A DNA stretch of 64,000 nt from Synchiropus splendidus (lineage: Eukaryota > Chordata > Actinopteri > Syngnathiformes > Callionymidae). A program made the position numbers and the translations under genes. The DNA lies in NCBI RefSeq assembly GCF_027744825.2, contig NC_071338.1, positions 28,209,501-28,273,500 on the forward strand, read 5' to 3'. Under the pieces are notes generated by a model. That model did not search any database. It saw only the letters and a list, made by a program, of their open reading frames with translations, and had not been told where the DNA came from. Of this stretch, positions 10,299-22,141 are shown piece after piece (position 1 is the first letter of the stretch; each line of letters starts with the position of its first letter).

Positions 10299-11849
10299 GC
10301 AGCCCACCACTGTCGACTGATCAGCACACCAGCATGGGAGAGCAGAGCAGGAGAGAAAAGGGGGGAAGAAGAAGCAAAAGCAGGCAAAGAAGAGGAGTTG
10401 GTTGTGTGATAAAGAGAGGGGGAGGAGGGGGTCGGTCGCCACACTGAGCTCCCTGCTTTTCCCTTTTGTTCAGCGTCGCTCTGAGAGGATGCCGCTGTCT
10501 TGGTCCGACTGTCTCATTCTCCCATCAGAGTGGTGTCACAGACAGGAGCGGCAACATTTCTGCAGCAAGCTAATCTGCCGGGTTCAGTCGGTGCAGCATT
10601 GTGAGGCTGAGCTGGGTATGTGCAGAATACACAGAGTCAGAGAAACTGAGAGAGAGAGAGAGAATAGAGGAGGAGGAGGAGGAGGGGAGTGGGGGTGCTC
10701 TGGCTCACAGCCCAGACTGAGAGGGAAAAGGGGGATCAGGAGGGTGATGGACCACAGTGGAGGAGAGGGAGGGGCTCTTATACACTATATCTGTGAGGCT
10801 GAAATGTCAGGTTTGCAAGACTCAACTGTGATCCATGATTGATCTGTGCACCCACTTTTGTGAGTTAAAAAAAATGTATTGTCCCGCTGACAAAATGCAC
10901 CATACTTCCATATGCAGTGCAATATATGTTCACATACAGATTTTATTTTTCTGTTCTTGATGCAGCTGCTGAAGGAAATGTTGATGCAGAGCCTGAGAAA
11001 GCAGTAGAAACATTTTACCAAAGTATGTGCCAAGTTTTCAAAATATTTTCAGAAGGAACACCAGAATGTTTTATCAAACCCTTGGGCCAAAGTTTGTTTA
11101 TAAAAATAGAATCAAACTGTTGGCTTCTTAGCTCGGCATAAAAAAGCTCTAATTGTATTGTATTTTTTTCTGAAAACAACTGTCGGCAAGAAAGAAATCA
11201 GTGTCAGATACAGAAATAAATACCCCGTTACACTGAATCATATCCCGGTATTGGGTTGCCCTCTAGTGGCGTCTTTTGGATTTGCCTCATGTTTTCCTGA
11301 ATGTTTTCCTGAATATTGAAAGATTTTTGGTGTATATATTGTGTTTATCACATTATGTATAAATAACAATAAAGTATATTGATAAAAAGAATAGTTCGCC
11401 AGAAGGAGGAAGCATGATATGCTGCAAACTGTATATTGTGACTACAAATTCAACGAAGTCAGCAGCGACACGGTGGTTTCTGGCGCCTCTGTGCGTATTC
11501 GCTCACGCGCGAATTACCTTAATGCCACTGAAAACGTGCAGCCACAAACATTTGCCTGCACAAAATGGAAAATGTGAAGACAAAGCTTGAACTTAAAAGG
11601 TAAAATCTCACGTTGTCATTCTTAATGCATGTGTGACAGCCTTAACAAAACGTAAGTTAACGGCAGAACAAAGTGCGTGGATGCGTTTTACGCAACTCAT
11701 GGCGTCTGTCTATACTTCGCTTTTCGTCCGGCCGTGCGCCCTCCGAGCTTCCGTAGAAATCATCAACACTGACAAGCAGCTGTTCCTGCCTGCAGGATTG
11801 TTTTACTAACCCACATGTGAAGCGTCTGTCCGCCGACACAAGCGACGCC
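10299..11849. promoter_or_regulatory. Divergent intergenic region between dbndd1 and mthfsd
   Basis: This 1.55-kb interval separates the two head-to-head starts and must contain both promoters unless there are distant 5' non-coding exons. The dbndd1-proximal side has an (AG)n run at 10648-10662 and (GGA)n at 10668-10684 in a purine-rich block. The mthfsd-proximal side (about 11460-11849) is CpG-enriched relative to the surrounding sequence. I see no convincing TATA box at a fixed distance from either start. Confidence 0.45.
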
Positions 11850-11877
11850 ATGGAACCGCTCGTTGCGATACACCCAG
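11850..11877 (+). CDS. mthfsd: mthfsd coding exon 1
   Basis: The exon has 28 nt (MEPLVAIHP plus one base) and donor CCAG/GTCCGT. A stronger-looking GTGAGT donor at 11886 would break the frame with exon 2, so it was not chosen. Confidence 0.85.
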
Positions 11878-14800
11878 GTCCGTCCGTGAGTCCGGCATCT
11901 CTATGGTGGCGTTTGTTGGAAACACTCACCGTGTTTGTGTCCGCAGGGGCGAACAAATGGGACATCCGTCAGAAAGTTTGGGACTACATCGAGGAGAAGA
12001 ATCTGGCCGACTTCCCCAGACCCGTCCACAACAGAATCCCGAATTTTAAGGCATGTTTGGGACATTTTATTAAAAGATTTGGCATCGGTAGTTGATGCAC
12101 TCCAGCAACAAGTTTATTAAACGCGTTAATATGACGATACGATGCCTTTAGCTTGTAGCTAATTCAAAAGTACTAGACGTAGCGAGCGAAACCCGTTATT
12201 TTGCCATGTCTTAATATGAAATATCTTAATATCTTAATATAATCGAGAGATACTTGCTGAGGTGCCTGAGCTTTGCTTTGAACTACTCTTTCTTTGCAAT
12301 GTCCGTAACTTATTTTTCCCTACCGAGTGCCGTTACAGTCCTGAAAACGATCTTTTTACTGGTCATATATGCGAGACAAAGTCCGGCGGTGCCTGCACTG
12401 ATGGAATGGTTTCACTCCTGCAGTCACAATTCGGTTACAAGTTCAAAAGTAGCCACTGAAATGGCTGTTGGTGATTTAAAGGGCCACACTGAAAGCTGAT
12501 ATTTCAACCGCACAGCTGTTTCTCCCTTCCCCCTGCAACCGATTCACTACCAACCTCCTCCCAAACTCCACTCAGTCTTTATCAATTCTACACTCAACCA
12601 GTTCATATGAATCTATATCAATCACACGACACATGACATTTATTTACAGGTTGGAAAAAGCTCAAAAGCATTAGGCTACATCAACTAATCTTGGTTTAGT
12701 TGAAGCAGATGCACAGAGCTCTAGAGGCTGGACTTTCTTTTTGTTGAACACTGACAATATGACTGGCTACTGAAGCATTTTGAAAAGGTGGAGTAAGTCC
12801 AGATTTAACTGCCATGTAACTCAACCTGCCATGGCAGTGGTTGCCCGACAGGCCGTTCTGAGAACTTCAGGAACTGCTGGAATCCTCACTGGATGAAAGT
12901 CTAGAAGCAGTTGGTCCACGGCAGATGTCCTGTCAGCAGGTACAAGAACTGCTTGGGAAAGAGCTTCAGTGAAAACATGACCATGAGTTCAGTTTGCTGC
13001 TTAGTTGTGAAACCATACTTTTTTTTTTGTGGTAGATTTATGACCTGATGCACCTTCTGGCATCTTGTAGCAGGTTAACTCGTTTTTGCAATGTTAAACT
13101 GCATCTATTCCTGATCTCCAGAACCATTGCTATGTGGTAGAGCAGCGTCTTGATATCATGGCTGTGCAGCCAACAAATCTGCTGCAACTTGTTGCGAGTC
13201 GTGTTGATTCCTGAGGAATGTTTTCTGTATCTCCAGTAGAAAGAACCCAACACAACACCAGCTACAGGCACATCATTTAAGAACAGTCCACCTGTGACCG
13301 TTGATATTACAATTATTGTGTTTATCCCATAAAATGTAACTCGGTATGATCTCAGGTTCCGTTGTTTTGGCATAAATATTGGATTTGAGTAGAGCCTCTT
13401 TTTCTCCACCCCGATCGTCACTCATATTGTCACTGTTCTTGTGCACCAAGGCAAAATTGTCAGCATTTCTGATTTGACTATTTGCAGGTATGTGTTTAAG
13501 TAAAATAAACATCTGTTTCATTTAATAGTCGACTGACCACATTTCGTCCAAATTCCTATTTATAATATTGTAATTTAGAGTATTATTTTGCAGAAAATGA
13601 CAAACAGTCAAAATGCTAATTAATACTCTAAATGACAATATTATCAATTGAAATGTTGTCAGTAGATTATAAAATGGAATTTTTACTTAAACACATACCT
13701 ATAAATAGTACAATCAGAAATACTGACAAGTTTGCAGTGGTCTCTCTTCTTTTTTCCCCCAGAGCTGTATAAATATTTCTACCATCTTTGTGAGGCATTT
13801 ACGCTTCTGTTTAGTTTAAAGAGTGACGGAACCTTCAGTCCGGCTTTGAGCTCATGATGCGTGCAAAGCTCCCAGTTGAAAGGCAAATATTGCCAGGACA
13901 GGATGTCCTTTAGCAGGAGGATTTGTCCTCTCAGTCAGATGTGGCGTTGTCATATTCTCCTCGTTCTGCCCATTTCATGCTGTCGTACTGGGTGAGCGTG
14001 CAGATATACATTTGTCTCCTTTAAATAGTTCTGTTTGCTGAAGCCGGCGTATCTTCTCTGTATATTTACCTGCCAGAATGCAGCCCAAGCATGCAACAGG
14101 CTCGGGGACCTACAGGAGTTCAAGTCCAGCCAGACAGTCAAAATAAACCCAGACAGACCTCAGCAGCAGGCCCGCTTTGTCACGCTGGAAGTAAGTTGGA
14201 ACTGAGAAAGCCACACCTTTTCTCTCTCCCCCAGGGGGCGTTCAAAGCCTGCTCCAAGGTGTCTGAGCTGCAGATGTTCACCCAGACCTCCGAAGTGAAG
14301 GTGGATCCCGACAAACCTCTGCAGGGCGTCCGACTGGCCGTGCTTCAGGTGGAAGAAGGATGTTGTCTCCAAACTGCGTCAAGTCAAAGTCAACTTTGTC
14401 ATGAATGCTAAATGCAAGATATCCAGTATCAATGAAATTGAGGTCCTGCACACAGTTAAGAGTATAAAAATAAGATAAATAAGATTCACATTCAAGTACT
14501 AAAGAGAATAAATAACTAAATAACAGAACACAGAATTGCAATAGTGCAAAGGCAGTTACGGATCCAGTCTGATGTGTTAAATAGACAAAGTTCCGCTACA
14601 TCTGTTTAACAAACGTGTAAAAGCAAACTTTGTATAGGAAATTAATCCCAAAATAATCAAGGTCTGGTGTCTCTTTTATACTGGACCTGCTCCATCCACA
14701 CTGTCAGCAGTAGCTAGTGTGAACAGTACAAGAGTTGAGGCTGGTCCTCGCGTGAAGGCGCGTCACAGTGCTGGAGTTGCCGGGGGAATCTCCCATGTTG

Positions 14801-17800
14801 CCCTCTGACCTCCGTCAGATCTGGGCTGCAGAGCAGTGGTCAATGCCCTTGACATTTCACAAATATTCGACCTCATCAAGCAACAGCTTTTTGTGGAATT
14901 TGATCCAGACTTCAAGTGCCAGTCTCTGCGCCCCCTTGTGTTAGTCTCGTTCCTTTGCATCTCATTGTGTTTACAAACCAAAGCACTGAGCTGCACTTAA
15001 GTTATTTTGCTGAAGAGCAACTAACAGCCTGTACAACAGTTTGTTTGATCTTTCCAGGCCAACAAGACCTTACTGGTGCCCACTCCTCGTCTCCGAAGCG
15101 GCCTGTTCAACAGGATCACTCCTCCGGCGGGAGCCAACAAAGAGCAGCTGCGCAAATGTTCCACCTCTCAGGTGCGGCGGCCACCAACTCGCTTTCAAAC
15201 CGTACCTCCAATAATTGCTTCAAAAATAGCCGTTGAACTCTGAGGCGACATTTTAAAGGCGTTTAACTTGTCACTTGACTTTCCCCCGGCAGGGTGTGAA
15301 AGAGTTCAGCGTGCCTGTGGGCCTGGATGCCAAAGTGAAGGTGGATCTGGTGGTGGTGGGCTCTGTGGCTGTTTCAGAGAAAGGTAGGAGCAGGAGCGTC
15401 GTGTCCGATGACCAAGACTCAGAGTCTCGGTCAGTGTTGGGGATAATGATGTGGAGTAGATGCAGTACTCACAGTCATAATAGCCTCACATCGGCATCCA
15501 CAGGAGGAGTGTCTGAGACCAGCTGCCCGAACTGTTGATGCGCGTTCCGTCATCTGTTCTAGCTCCTCTCGCTTGGATTTCGCTTGTAGCGCAGACTGGT
15601 CTTCACCTCTCACGTCAGACGCCACTTGAGTTTTAACACACATTTAGGAGTTCCTTAAATACTAGTGGTCGGACTTTAATGGGTTAATTACGATTAATTA
15701 ATTACAACAAAAACACAAATATTTAATATTATATATATTTAATAATTTAATTGAACAGTTTGCTCTCCAGACAACAGGGAACCTTTGTAAGTGCAGGAGT
15801 TCCTGCTCCACTGATCCCACTGATGCACAAGACACGTGGCAGCTAGGATGAGAACAACAACAACAAACATGGAGGAGTCCCTGGACAAAAGCAAACAAAA
15901 GCATCTGTTTGCTTTTGTTCAGGGAGGTTTTTCACTACTCAATGGCCTAGGTTTCTACTCTACTACTCTGAATGTACTTGAAATTCTTATAAAATTCAAA
16001 TTGTAATACAAATATTTTCAAGACATTAAAAGAGCTTTAGTTTAAATAAGGTGATATAAAAACTTGATTATAACCACCATCGTGATTTATTGTGCAATAT
16101 TTTGATGTATAAATGTATATATGGGTCCAATGTGGCATCTTGTGGCAAATATTCTTATACTATTGAACTGCGATTAATTGAGATTAATTTATCACAAATT
16201 CTTTATTTAGATTCATTTTTTTAATCAAATCCCACCCCTAAAAAATACAAACTGGTGATTGTGATAGATGCTGCTTCTATCCACTACACATTATTGTATG
16301 GATCAGTTGCACATTATTTTATGATGGTTTTTGTTCATGTTTGCGCATTATTCCAAAGCACTTTCCCAGTTGGTGGAGTCCTCACTGACCATGGCAATAA
16401 AGCAGATTCTGATCTGTTGGTTCGCGCTGACACTGCTGAGCATTAACGCCTGTCTCTTTAAATTCACACTCAAAGGCTGGCACCTTTTGCATCACATGGA
16501 ATTGTCACGCTGTTTCAGAAGTCAGAGCTCAGAGCTTGTGAAAGACGAGCGTTAATGTTGACTGCTTCGGCTGCAGGACTCCGCATTGGGAAAGGGGAGG
16601 GCTACGCAGACTTGGAGTACGGAATGATGACGGCGATGGGAGCCGTGAATGAGTCCACCGTGGTGGTCACCGTTGTCCATGACTGCCAGGTCAGTTGAAC
16701 TCCAGTCTGCAGGTGTGTTCTTTCTTTAGTGGAACATGTTGTTGGTTAGTGCTTGCTGGTTTGTAGCTTTGTAAATGAATGGAAACAGTATTTTGTGATA
16801 AGTGTTGGTCGCCTCTGTTTTTAGGTCTTTGATACCATGATGGAAATGTCTCTTTTCAGGTTGTGAACATACCTGAAGAGCTCATTGAGAGTCACGACCT
16901 GACGGTCGACTACATTCTAACTCCGACCAGAGTCATTCAGACCAACTGTCAGCTTCCCAAACCACAGGGGATCATCTGGAGCAAGGTGAGCTCCACATCT
17001 AGAACACTTGTCTTTGATGATGGGCCAGGTCTGACCAGACCTCGGCCACAAGACATGTACAGAGGAGAGAGAGAGCCAGTACATTGGTAGGAAGATGTTG
17101 AGGTTGGAACTGCCAGGCAGAAGGTGGAGAGGAAGGCCAAAGAGGAGATTGATGGAGGTGGTGAAGGAGGACATGAGGTTTGTAGGTTTGAGGGGAGAGG
17201 AAGATGGTCAGCTGTGGCCACCCCTGAAGGGAGAAGCCGGAAGAAGAAAAAGATGATTCATCGATGGTTTGAGGGTGGCTGTGGCCAGTAGAGGGCGCCC
17301 CTTCACCGCCCGCCAAAGTATGTTGAAGACAAGGGGTAAATGTTAAAAGGTGACAATAATATTCTGACAATGCGTGCGTACTTTAAGAAGAGCAAGATAT
17401 ATATTGTAGTCTTTCCATGAATCTGTGTGTCGTATCGTTGACATATTTCCGCCTTAGGCAGTTGAAATCTTCAAACACACAAAATGTTCATGTAGACATA
17501 TGAGTGATAAACACAAGGTTTTCTGAACATTAATATTTTTTTATGTATCTTAGTTTGACAAAATATATATGTATCATTGCCCAATATTTAGAGAACGTTT
17601 TTAGTCTGTCTGCTATTTGAATGTGAGCATTGCCCAAATTTCAACATGTCACATTCAGTATTAACTTATAACTGGAGGTTTTACAGTTCAACTCAGTTCA
17701 GTAACATTATTTCAGAGTAGTATTAAAACGGTCTTGGAAAGAATTTGTATTTTTAGAAGTTGTTTGTTTTCATTTATATGTATACTGATGTTTTGAATGT

Positions 17801-19501
17801 GAAACTGACTCGGCGCCCCCCAGAATTTTTTTCACCAGCTGCCACTGGTTTTAATATGCATGTCGGGAACAAGCGCTCACTCGGGCAAAACTGCCCTCTA
17901 GTGGACACAAACTCCTCCCTGTTGTGTGTAATTTTGTCTTCATGATATTTTTTACTTTCACGTTGCTGGGTTTAGATGCATTTTCTCACCTGACCTGCGT
18001 GAGCATATGTCAGATAGAATTTCATTTACACCACCTGTTATAAATTGTAGAGCGGTAACTTGCTCCAGTTCTGCCCTTAGAAGTGAGAAACCCTCTTTTT
18101 CTATCAGTATAAGCCCAAAACAAACCTCTTCTAACAGGCTGTCAAATGATTTTTTTAATTATGGAATAATCTGATGAAAAGTTGATAAGCCTTGGACTGT
18201 GGTCGAGTCGCCTCCAGAGATTCTGTTGTAAGTAAACAGGAGCCGGTGACCTGGCGGGCAGGAAGGCCGTGTCTGCTCATCAAAGCCTCTGGTGTCGCGC
18301 CAGCGCCGCTGTGCAGCGGCACAGGAACGGCGGCAGGTCACACAGGCCACTGTACAAACAATAGACTCGTATATCCTTTACAGGACTGGACGGCATCAAA
18401 GGCAGCCAGGACACTCTTGCACTCCACAAATCAACAGAATGGGTTTTATTTTTAATCTCAGAGGAAACCAAGTGTCATGCTGCTAACATTTTGGCACCGA
18501 GGTGGGACTGGAGGAACCAAAGCCAATTGATTTTCTTGGGTTTTTCAGTAGCCATCAACTTCATTGTTCCTTAAAAAAAAAAACAAAAGGAGGGATACTG
18601 CAATACAGCTTGAAATATTACTTGTCAGTGATTGGAGCCTGTGCTCACCTGTGGCTGAAAATGACTTTAATTCTAAACTGCCATCGAATGGAAGCACCTG
18701 GGTCCAAAAACTGGCAATAACTCAAACGTTTTCTGCGCTCAGCTGGACTCGGACAAGCTGGAGAAGATCCCCATCCTGAAGAAGCTGCGTGCGATGGAGG
18801 AAGAAGCAGGAAAGGATGTCACACTGGGGGCAGTTCCTGACCCGGCAGGACCAGCTCCACAGGCTGCTCCGTCCAAAAGGCAAAACAAACGCAGGCCCAG
18901 ACCACGAGCTGCTGCTGGAGATGAAGGCAAGCAGAACCACAAGGAGGACAACAGAGAGGAGCCGGAGCAGGAGCCGGAGCAGAAGCCAAGGCAGCGCCCG
19001 CCCCGGGTGAGGAAAGAGAGCCGAGGTGAAGCTAAGGGAACCAGTGAAGGGGAGCCCCGAGAGAGGAAACCGGCGAAGGCTCCGAGAGAGAGGAAGGAGA
19101 GGAACAGTGAAGGAACTGGTGGGGAAGGTGTTCCCCGCCGCAGATATCCCAACACGGTGACCACCGTGCATCTGGGTGGGATTCCCAACGGGCTCCGTGT
19201 CAGCGAGCTGAAAACTGCCCTCCGAGAGCGAGAGGCGGCGCCGCTGAGGCTGACCTGGCAGGGAGCTCAGCACCGGGCCTTCCTGGACTACAGCGACCCT
19301 GAAGCTGCAGACCGGGCCCTGCAGTCCCTGCAAGGGCTCTCGCTGAATGGCGCCGACCTGCAGGCCGCGCTGGCCAAGAACCAACGTGGAGGCAGGCGAC
19401 CCTTCGGAGCCAACAAGAGACCAAGGCCACCCTCTGCTCCAGAAGCAGCGAGCGGCGAGCAGACGGAGGTCCACACTCCTCCTCCCACCGCCGAGCAGTG
19501 A
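11850..19501 (+). CDS. mthfsd: Methenyltetrahydrofolate synthetase domain-containing protein
   Basis: Eight coding exons (11850-11877, 11947-12050, 14235-14348, 15058-15171, 15293-15383, 16577-16689, 16860-16985, 18743-19501) join in frame to 482 codons plus TGA. Residues about 10-225 form the 5-formyltetrahydrofolate cyclo-ligase-like domain: [72 protein letters not shown]. The canonical cyclo-ligase Gly-Tyr-Tyr-Asp turn reads Gly-Tyr-Ala-Asp (159-162), as in mammalian MTHFSD, so folate cyclo-ligase activity is doubtful. Residues about 248-365 are a charged R/K/E-rich linker and about 368-443 an RRM with a weak RNP1 (HRAFLDY). The mammalian protein is reported to bind RNA. It is longer than human MTHFSD (383) mainly through the linker. 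The ATG has G at -3 and +4. The gene is convergent with foxf1, as in human. Confidence 0.96.
11878..11946 (+). other. mthfsd intron 1 (69 nt)
   Basis: This is a minimal-size intron with donor GTCCGT and acceptor TGTGTCCGCAG. It is open in the reading frame of the flanking exons, so retention would insert 23 residues without a stop. Confidence 0.75.
11947..12050 (+). CDS. mthfsd: mthfsd coding exon 2
   Basis: The exon has 104 nt and encodes [18 protein letters not shown] and the conserved [14 protein letters not shown]. It ends AAG followed by GCATGT, a GC rather than GT donor; phase 0 continuity with exon 3 (GAFKAC) requires this position. Confidence 0.9.
12051..14234 (+). other. mthfsd intron 2 (GC-AG)
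   Basis: This 2.2-kb intron begins GCATGT and ends in a pyrimidine tract plus CCCCCAG. It contains a nested inverted repeat at 13452-13735. Otherwise I see no exon or known repeat. Confidence 0.75.
13452..13735. repeat. Nested inverted repeat (foldback) in mthfsd intron 2
   Basis: The arm at 13452-13506 pairs with 13680-13734 over about 54 bases at roughly 90 percent, including the shared word GGTATGTGTTTAAGTAAAA. An inner pair, 13564-13590 with 13616-13642, shares AATATTGNNATTTAGAGTATTA. The whole forms a long palindrome centred near 13600. This is typical of a foldback MITE; no target duplication was identified. Confidence 0.75.
14235..14348 (+). CDS. mthfsd: mthfsd coding exon 3
   Basis: The exon has 38 codons, phase 0 to 0, encoding [17 protein letters not shown] and then [20 protein letters not shown]. 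The acceptor is CTCCCCCAG and the donor CAG/GTGGAA. Confidence 0.93.
15058..15171 (+). CDS. mthfsd: mthfsd coding exon 4
   Basis: The exon has 38 codons, phase 0 to 0, encoding [19 protein letters not shown] and [19 protein letters not shown]. The acceptor is GATCTTTCCAG and the donor CAG/GTGCGG. Confidence 0.95.
15293..15383 (+). CDS. mthfsd: mthfsd coding exon 5
   Basis: The exon has 30 codons plus one base, encoding [19 protein letters not shown] and [11 protein letters not shown]. The acceptor is TTTCCCCCGGCAG and the donor AAAG/GTAGGA. Confidence 0.95.
15384..16576 (+). other. mthfsd intron 5
   Basis: This 1.2-kb intron is half filled by a terminal-inverted-repeat element at 15663-16240. 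The remainder shows nothing I recognise. Confidence 0.7.
15663..16240. mobile_element. Non-autonomous hAT-like element in mthfsd intron 5
   Basis: The left end TAGTGGTCGGACTTTAA and the reverse complement of the right end, TAGGGGTGGGATTTGAT, form an imperfect terminal inverted repeat. Subterminal runs of ATTACGATTAATTAATTAC and GCGATTAATTGAG are typical of a common fish DNA-transposon family. Flanks ttaaatac (left) and aaaaatac (right) agree at 6 of 8 positions, suggesting a decayed 8-bp duplication. Confidence 0.6.
16577..16689 (+). CDS. mthfsd: mthfsd coding exon 6
   Basis: The exon has 113 nt and encodes the glycine-rich segment [15 protein letters not shown], then MMTAMGAV and [10 protein letters not shown]. 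It corresponds to the phosphate-binding region of cyclo-ligases. The acceptor is GGCTGCAG and the donor CCAG/GTCAGT. Confidence 0.95.
16860..16985 (+). CDS. mthfsd: mthfsd coding exon 7
   Basis: The exon has 42 codons, phase 0 to 0, encoding [37 protein letters not shown] and IIWSK. The acceptor is CTCTTTTCAG and the donor AAG/GTGAGC. Confidence 0.95.
16986..18742 (+). other. mthfsd intron 7
   Basis: This 1.76-kb intron carries a LINE remnant at 17050-17256. The rest is unrecognised, with two copies of the fish-genome word CCCTCTAGTGG-like text near 17280 and 17893. Confidence 0.6.
17050..17256 (+). mobile_element. LINE fragment (extreme C-terminus of RTE-like polymerase)
   Basis: One plus-strand frame reads [18 protein letters not shown], then [18 protein letters not shown], the characteristic C-terminal tail of a fish endonuclease/reverse-transcriptase LINE. 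It belongs to the same family as the remnants at 58190-58545 and 62796-63590. It is truncated on both sides and inactive. Confidence 0.8.
18743..19501 (+). CDS. mthfsd: mthfsd terminal coding exon 8 (linker and RRM)
   Basis: This is a large 759-nt last exon. It starts [20 protein letters not shown] (human: LEMMEKIPILRSLR), runs through a repetitive basic-acidic linker and then encodes the RRM, with [20 protein letters not shown] and [18 protein letters not shown], ending at TGA 19499-19501. It is markedly GC-richer than the introns around it. Confidence 0.97.
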   Translation: MDSDKLEKIPILKKLRAMEEEAGKDVTLGAVPDPAGPAPQAAPSKRQNKRRPRPRAAAGDEGKQNHKEDNREEPEQEPEQKPRQRPPRVRKESRGEAKGTSEGEPRERKPAKAPRERKERNSEGTGGEGVPRRRYPNTVTTVHLGGIPNGLRVSELKTALREREAAPLRLTWQGAQHRAFLDYSDPEAADRALQSLQGLSLNGADLQAALAKNQRGGRRPFGANKRPRPPSAPEAASGEQTEVHTPPPTAEQ

Positions 19502-20569
19502 ATCAGCACACGCTGTCAAATTAACTGCTCCGCACCTCGGATTGCAGCTTTTCCGATTGGATCCAAGTCAAAAGTGATTTGTGACTATGCCTCGAAATGA
19601 GCAAGAGAAATTTCATTTTAAAATTCAGTATAAGTGCCTTATTTTGCAGCACGTTTTGTGGCGTGCTGCTGAGAGCGTTGGTCGTCCACAGTCTCCTGAG
19701 TTACACTTTTAATACATGGAGATTTTTTTTTTTACATTTAACCTTTTAAGCTCTTTTGTTCTGTAATAATTGTAAAGTAAGATGACATGCAGTTTGTTTT
19801 CTGAAAAAAAGTGTGGACAACAGCTTGTATTTATGCATCTGTATTAATATTACTACTAAAGTGTTGAATTTGACTGGTCTTTTTCTCATGTTTATCATGT
19901 GACTATGCTACGTTTTCATCCTTCATGGATAGGAAGTGTAAATGGGATGCGTGGCACAGGTGGTCATAATGATCTGGCACCGCTGTACAAGTGTCTTTGT
20001 GACACCTAAGGCAGTCATTCATCTCTTCCCGACCAGGTTTTTGTATCATGACAGGCAAGTGCTAGAAAGCTACGCCACATTTGAACCATGTTCATGTGTG
20101 TTGTGTCGGTCAGCTTCAAAGATCAAAAGATTGAAAGGTATCAGGAGCTGCAGTTATCAGTCGAACTTCGTCACGCGAGTTCACTACAGCTGTGTTTATC
20201 TGATCGGGGCGGGGCGCCATTCTGTCAAACCACCCCTCGGCAGCGCCACCCATGTCGCGTGTGACATGCGTGTTGCTGGACTGAGAGCACAGCACCGACA
20301 TGTTCTCTTCAGGCACCTTCTGCGCTCACTTTCCAGGTCTGGAGGCCGGTAACTCTCCTCGGCAGTGCCAGCTCCTCTCTTTCCACTCTTGTCCCGACAC
20401 AAGCTCACATCATGTCTGTCTGCACGCAGCAGCCTTCAGGCTTTTTATGGAGCTGTCATCCTTGCAGGCCTGGCAGGAGAACAGCTGCAGAGGAGCTCAC
20501 TCCCACCGGGACACAGCCGCAGTGTGCTCACACTGCACCTTGATTCAATCGCTGGGACGATATGAATCA

Positions 20570-20590
20570 ATATATATATATATATATATA
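20570..20590. repeat. (TA)n microsatellite
   Basis: An uninterrupted TA run in the mthfsd-foxf1 intergenic region. Confidence 0.9.
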
Positions 20591-21567
20591 CTGGTGCCTT
20601 GTTGAGAAAAGTACAACTTGTGTGCCATCAGGAGTACCTTCACAAACACAGGGAGAGCACAACTCGAGTGCACACAGAAAATTATCAGTGTATTTTAAGA
20701 GGTTAAGCAGTAAAAAGTTTTAAAAGACAGGCATCAATCTGAAGTGTTTAAGTAGTAAAACTGTAGAATTTGAAAAGGTGGTAATGAGTACCAATAGTTC
20801 AGTGTCAAGTCAAGGTTGTTGTGATCTTCGACTACAAGTGTAGGTCATATTTCACTACTTAAAAAGTACTACAAGCATTTCATCATAAATATTAAATATA
20901 GCAGTAGTTGGACAATTCAGATCAGAAGGACTAGTAATGTTTTTGAAGTAGTTTATTTCCATGACGAAGTACTTATTTAGAAGAAATTCTAGCTGTTGTT
21001 TTGGTAGTAGAAGAAGTAGTACTGGTAATATACTGACAGTTGTGTTGGTATATATGAGTAGGCAGAGATGCTGTAGAAATCTACATGTTGTCCATATCAG
21101 TACCACAGTACAACTGAACTGCCGCTGCAGTTTAAGTAGTACTGGTGTTAGTATGAGTGTACAGAGAAGAAGTAGGTTTTTTATGTTTTGTCAGGGCAAG
21201 GAGAAGCTGGAAAGCTGTTTGCAAATATAGCCGCATATAAAAACATTCAGTACTATAGCCAGAAGGTGTAGTGCTACTAATAGTATGGGATTCTATCATA
21301 TGTTTGAATTATTGATGGCAATTCTGAATCATTTGTTTTGCCTGCCGGTGACTGAGCTGAGGATTTTCATAGCAACAATCCTTCAGCCAAATTCCATCTG
21401 CCTTTGTAATAGTTTCCAGTATTAACTGTTGTGTTTTAATTCTCTCTATAGTAACGAAAACCCAGGTGTTTGTACTCCGCATGTCGCTCATCAGTTGCTG
21501 GTGCTTGAGAAAAAAACAGTGACGATCTGTGGGGATGTGAGGCACCAACTGCCCACGAGATATAGAT

Positions 21568-21573
21568 TTTATT
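21568..21573 (-). terminator. Candidate foxf1 polyadenylation signal
   Basis: The minus strand reads AATAAA here, about 570 nt beyond the foxf1 stop. It is the first canonical hexamer I find downstream on that strand. Actual 3'-end use is inferred only from position. Confidence 0.4.
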
Positions 21574-22141
21574 TCTTACAAAACGGCCCCACATGAATCC
21601 TCACTAACATTCCTACCGATATACAAGTATACAGTGCTGCTGGAAATCTAACACCAATAGTGCTTACAAATATACCCTTGATTTCATTTTAAAACAAATA
21701 ACAAGCGGTCTGACAAATATTGCCAATAAAGCATAAACCTCTTGGCCAATTCGCCTGAATTAGAAAATACGCAGGCCTTCAGAATAAATAAGGAAAACAT
21801 GTTGCGCTTATAGGCTATTTAAAAAAAAAAAAGTGCCTTAATCATTTTATACAGTATATGGACAGGAGAGTGTTGACGTCCACGAGTAAAACACGTTGTA
21901 GAGGAGAAAGGGGGAGTCAGTCTGAAGAAGGTGGAGGGTGTGTGCATTTGTACAATAGGGGTGATCCTCAGCGGGTCAGTACCGAGCAGCTCACAGTCTC
22001 CTGCTGCCTCTGGACCGCGTGACACAAGTTGCTTTAGACTATGATGATGATTATTATTATTATTGGTGTCGGGGGGGAGGCCGTCCTTGTTCTGTAGTCC
22101 GGCTCGGAGCGCTCCTGCTGAGTCCAGTCTGTGCGCGTCCA

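Larger units (their letters stand above)
19502..22141. other. Intergenic region between convergent mthfsd and foxf1
   Basis: The region contains both 3' UTRs. No canonical AATAAA follows mthfsd in the first 500 bases, so its polyadenylation site is undetermined. A TA microsatellite lies at 20570-20590. The stretch 20640-21260 has many imperfect repeats of the word AGTAGTACTGG. No other exon is seen. Confidence 0.5.

Noticed and set aside
10917..11141. 74-codon plus-strand ORF with an acidic stretch after a CAG
   Set aside because: The possible acceptor has a weak tract, there is no donor or partner exon, and it lies in the dbndd1-mthfsd intergenic region with no recognised similarity.
18722..19519. 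265-codon minus-strand ORF opposite mthfsd exon 8
   Set aside because: It is antisense to the GC-rich linker and RRM exon, low-complexity, and has no recognised domain.
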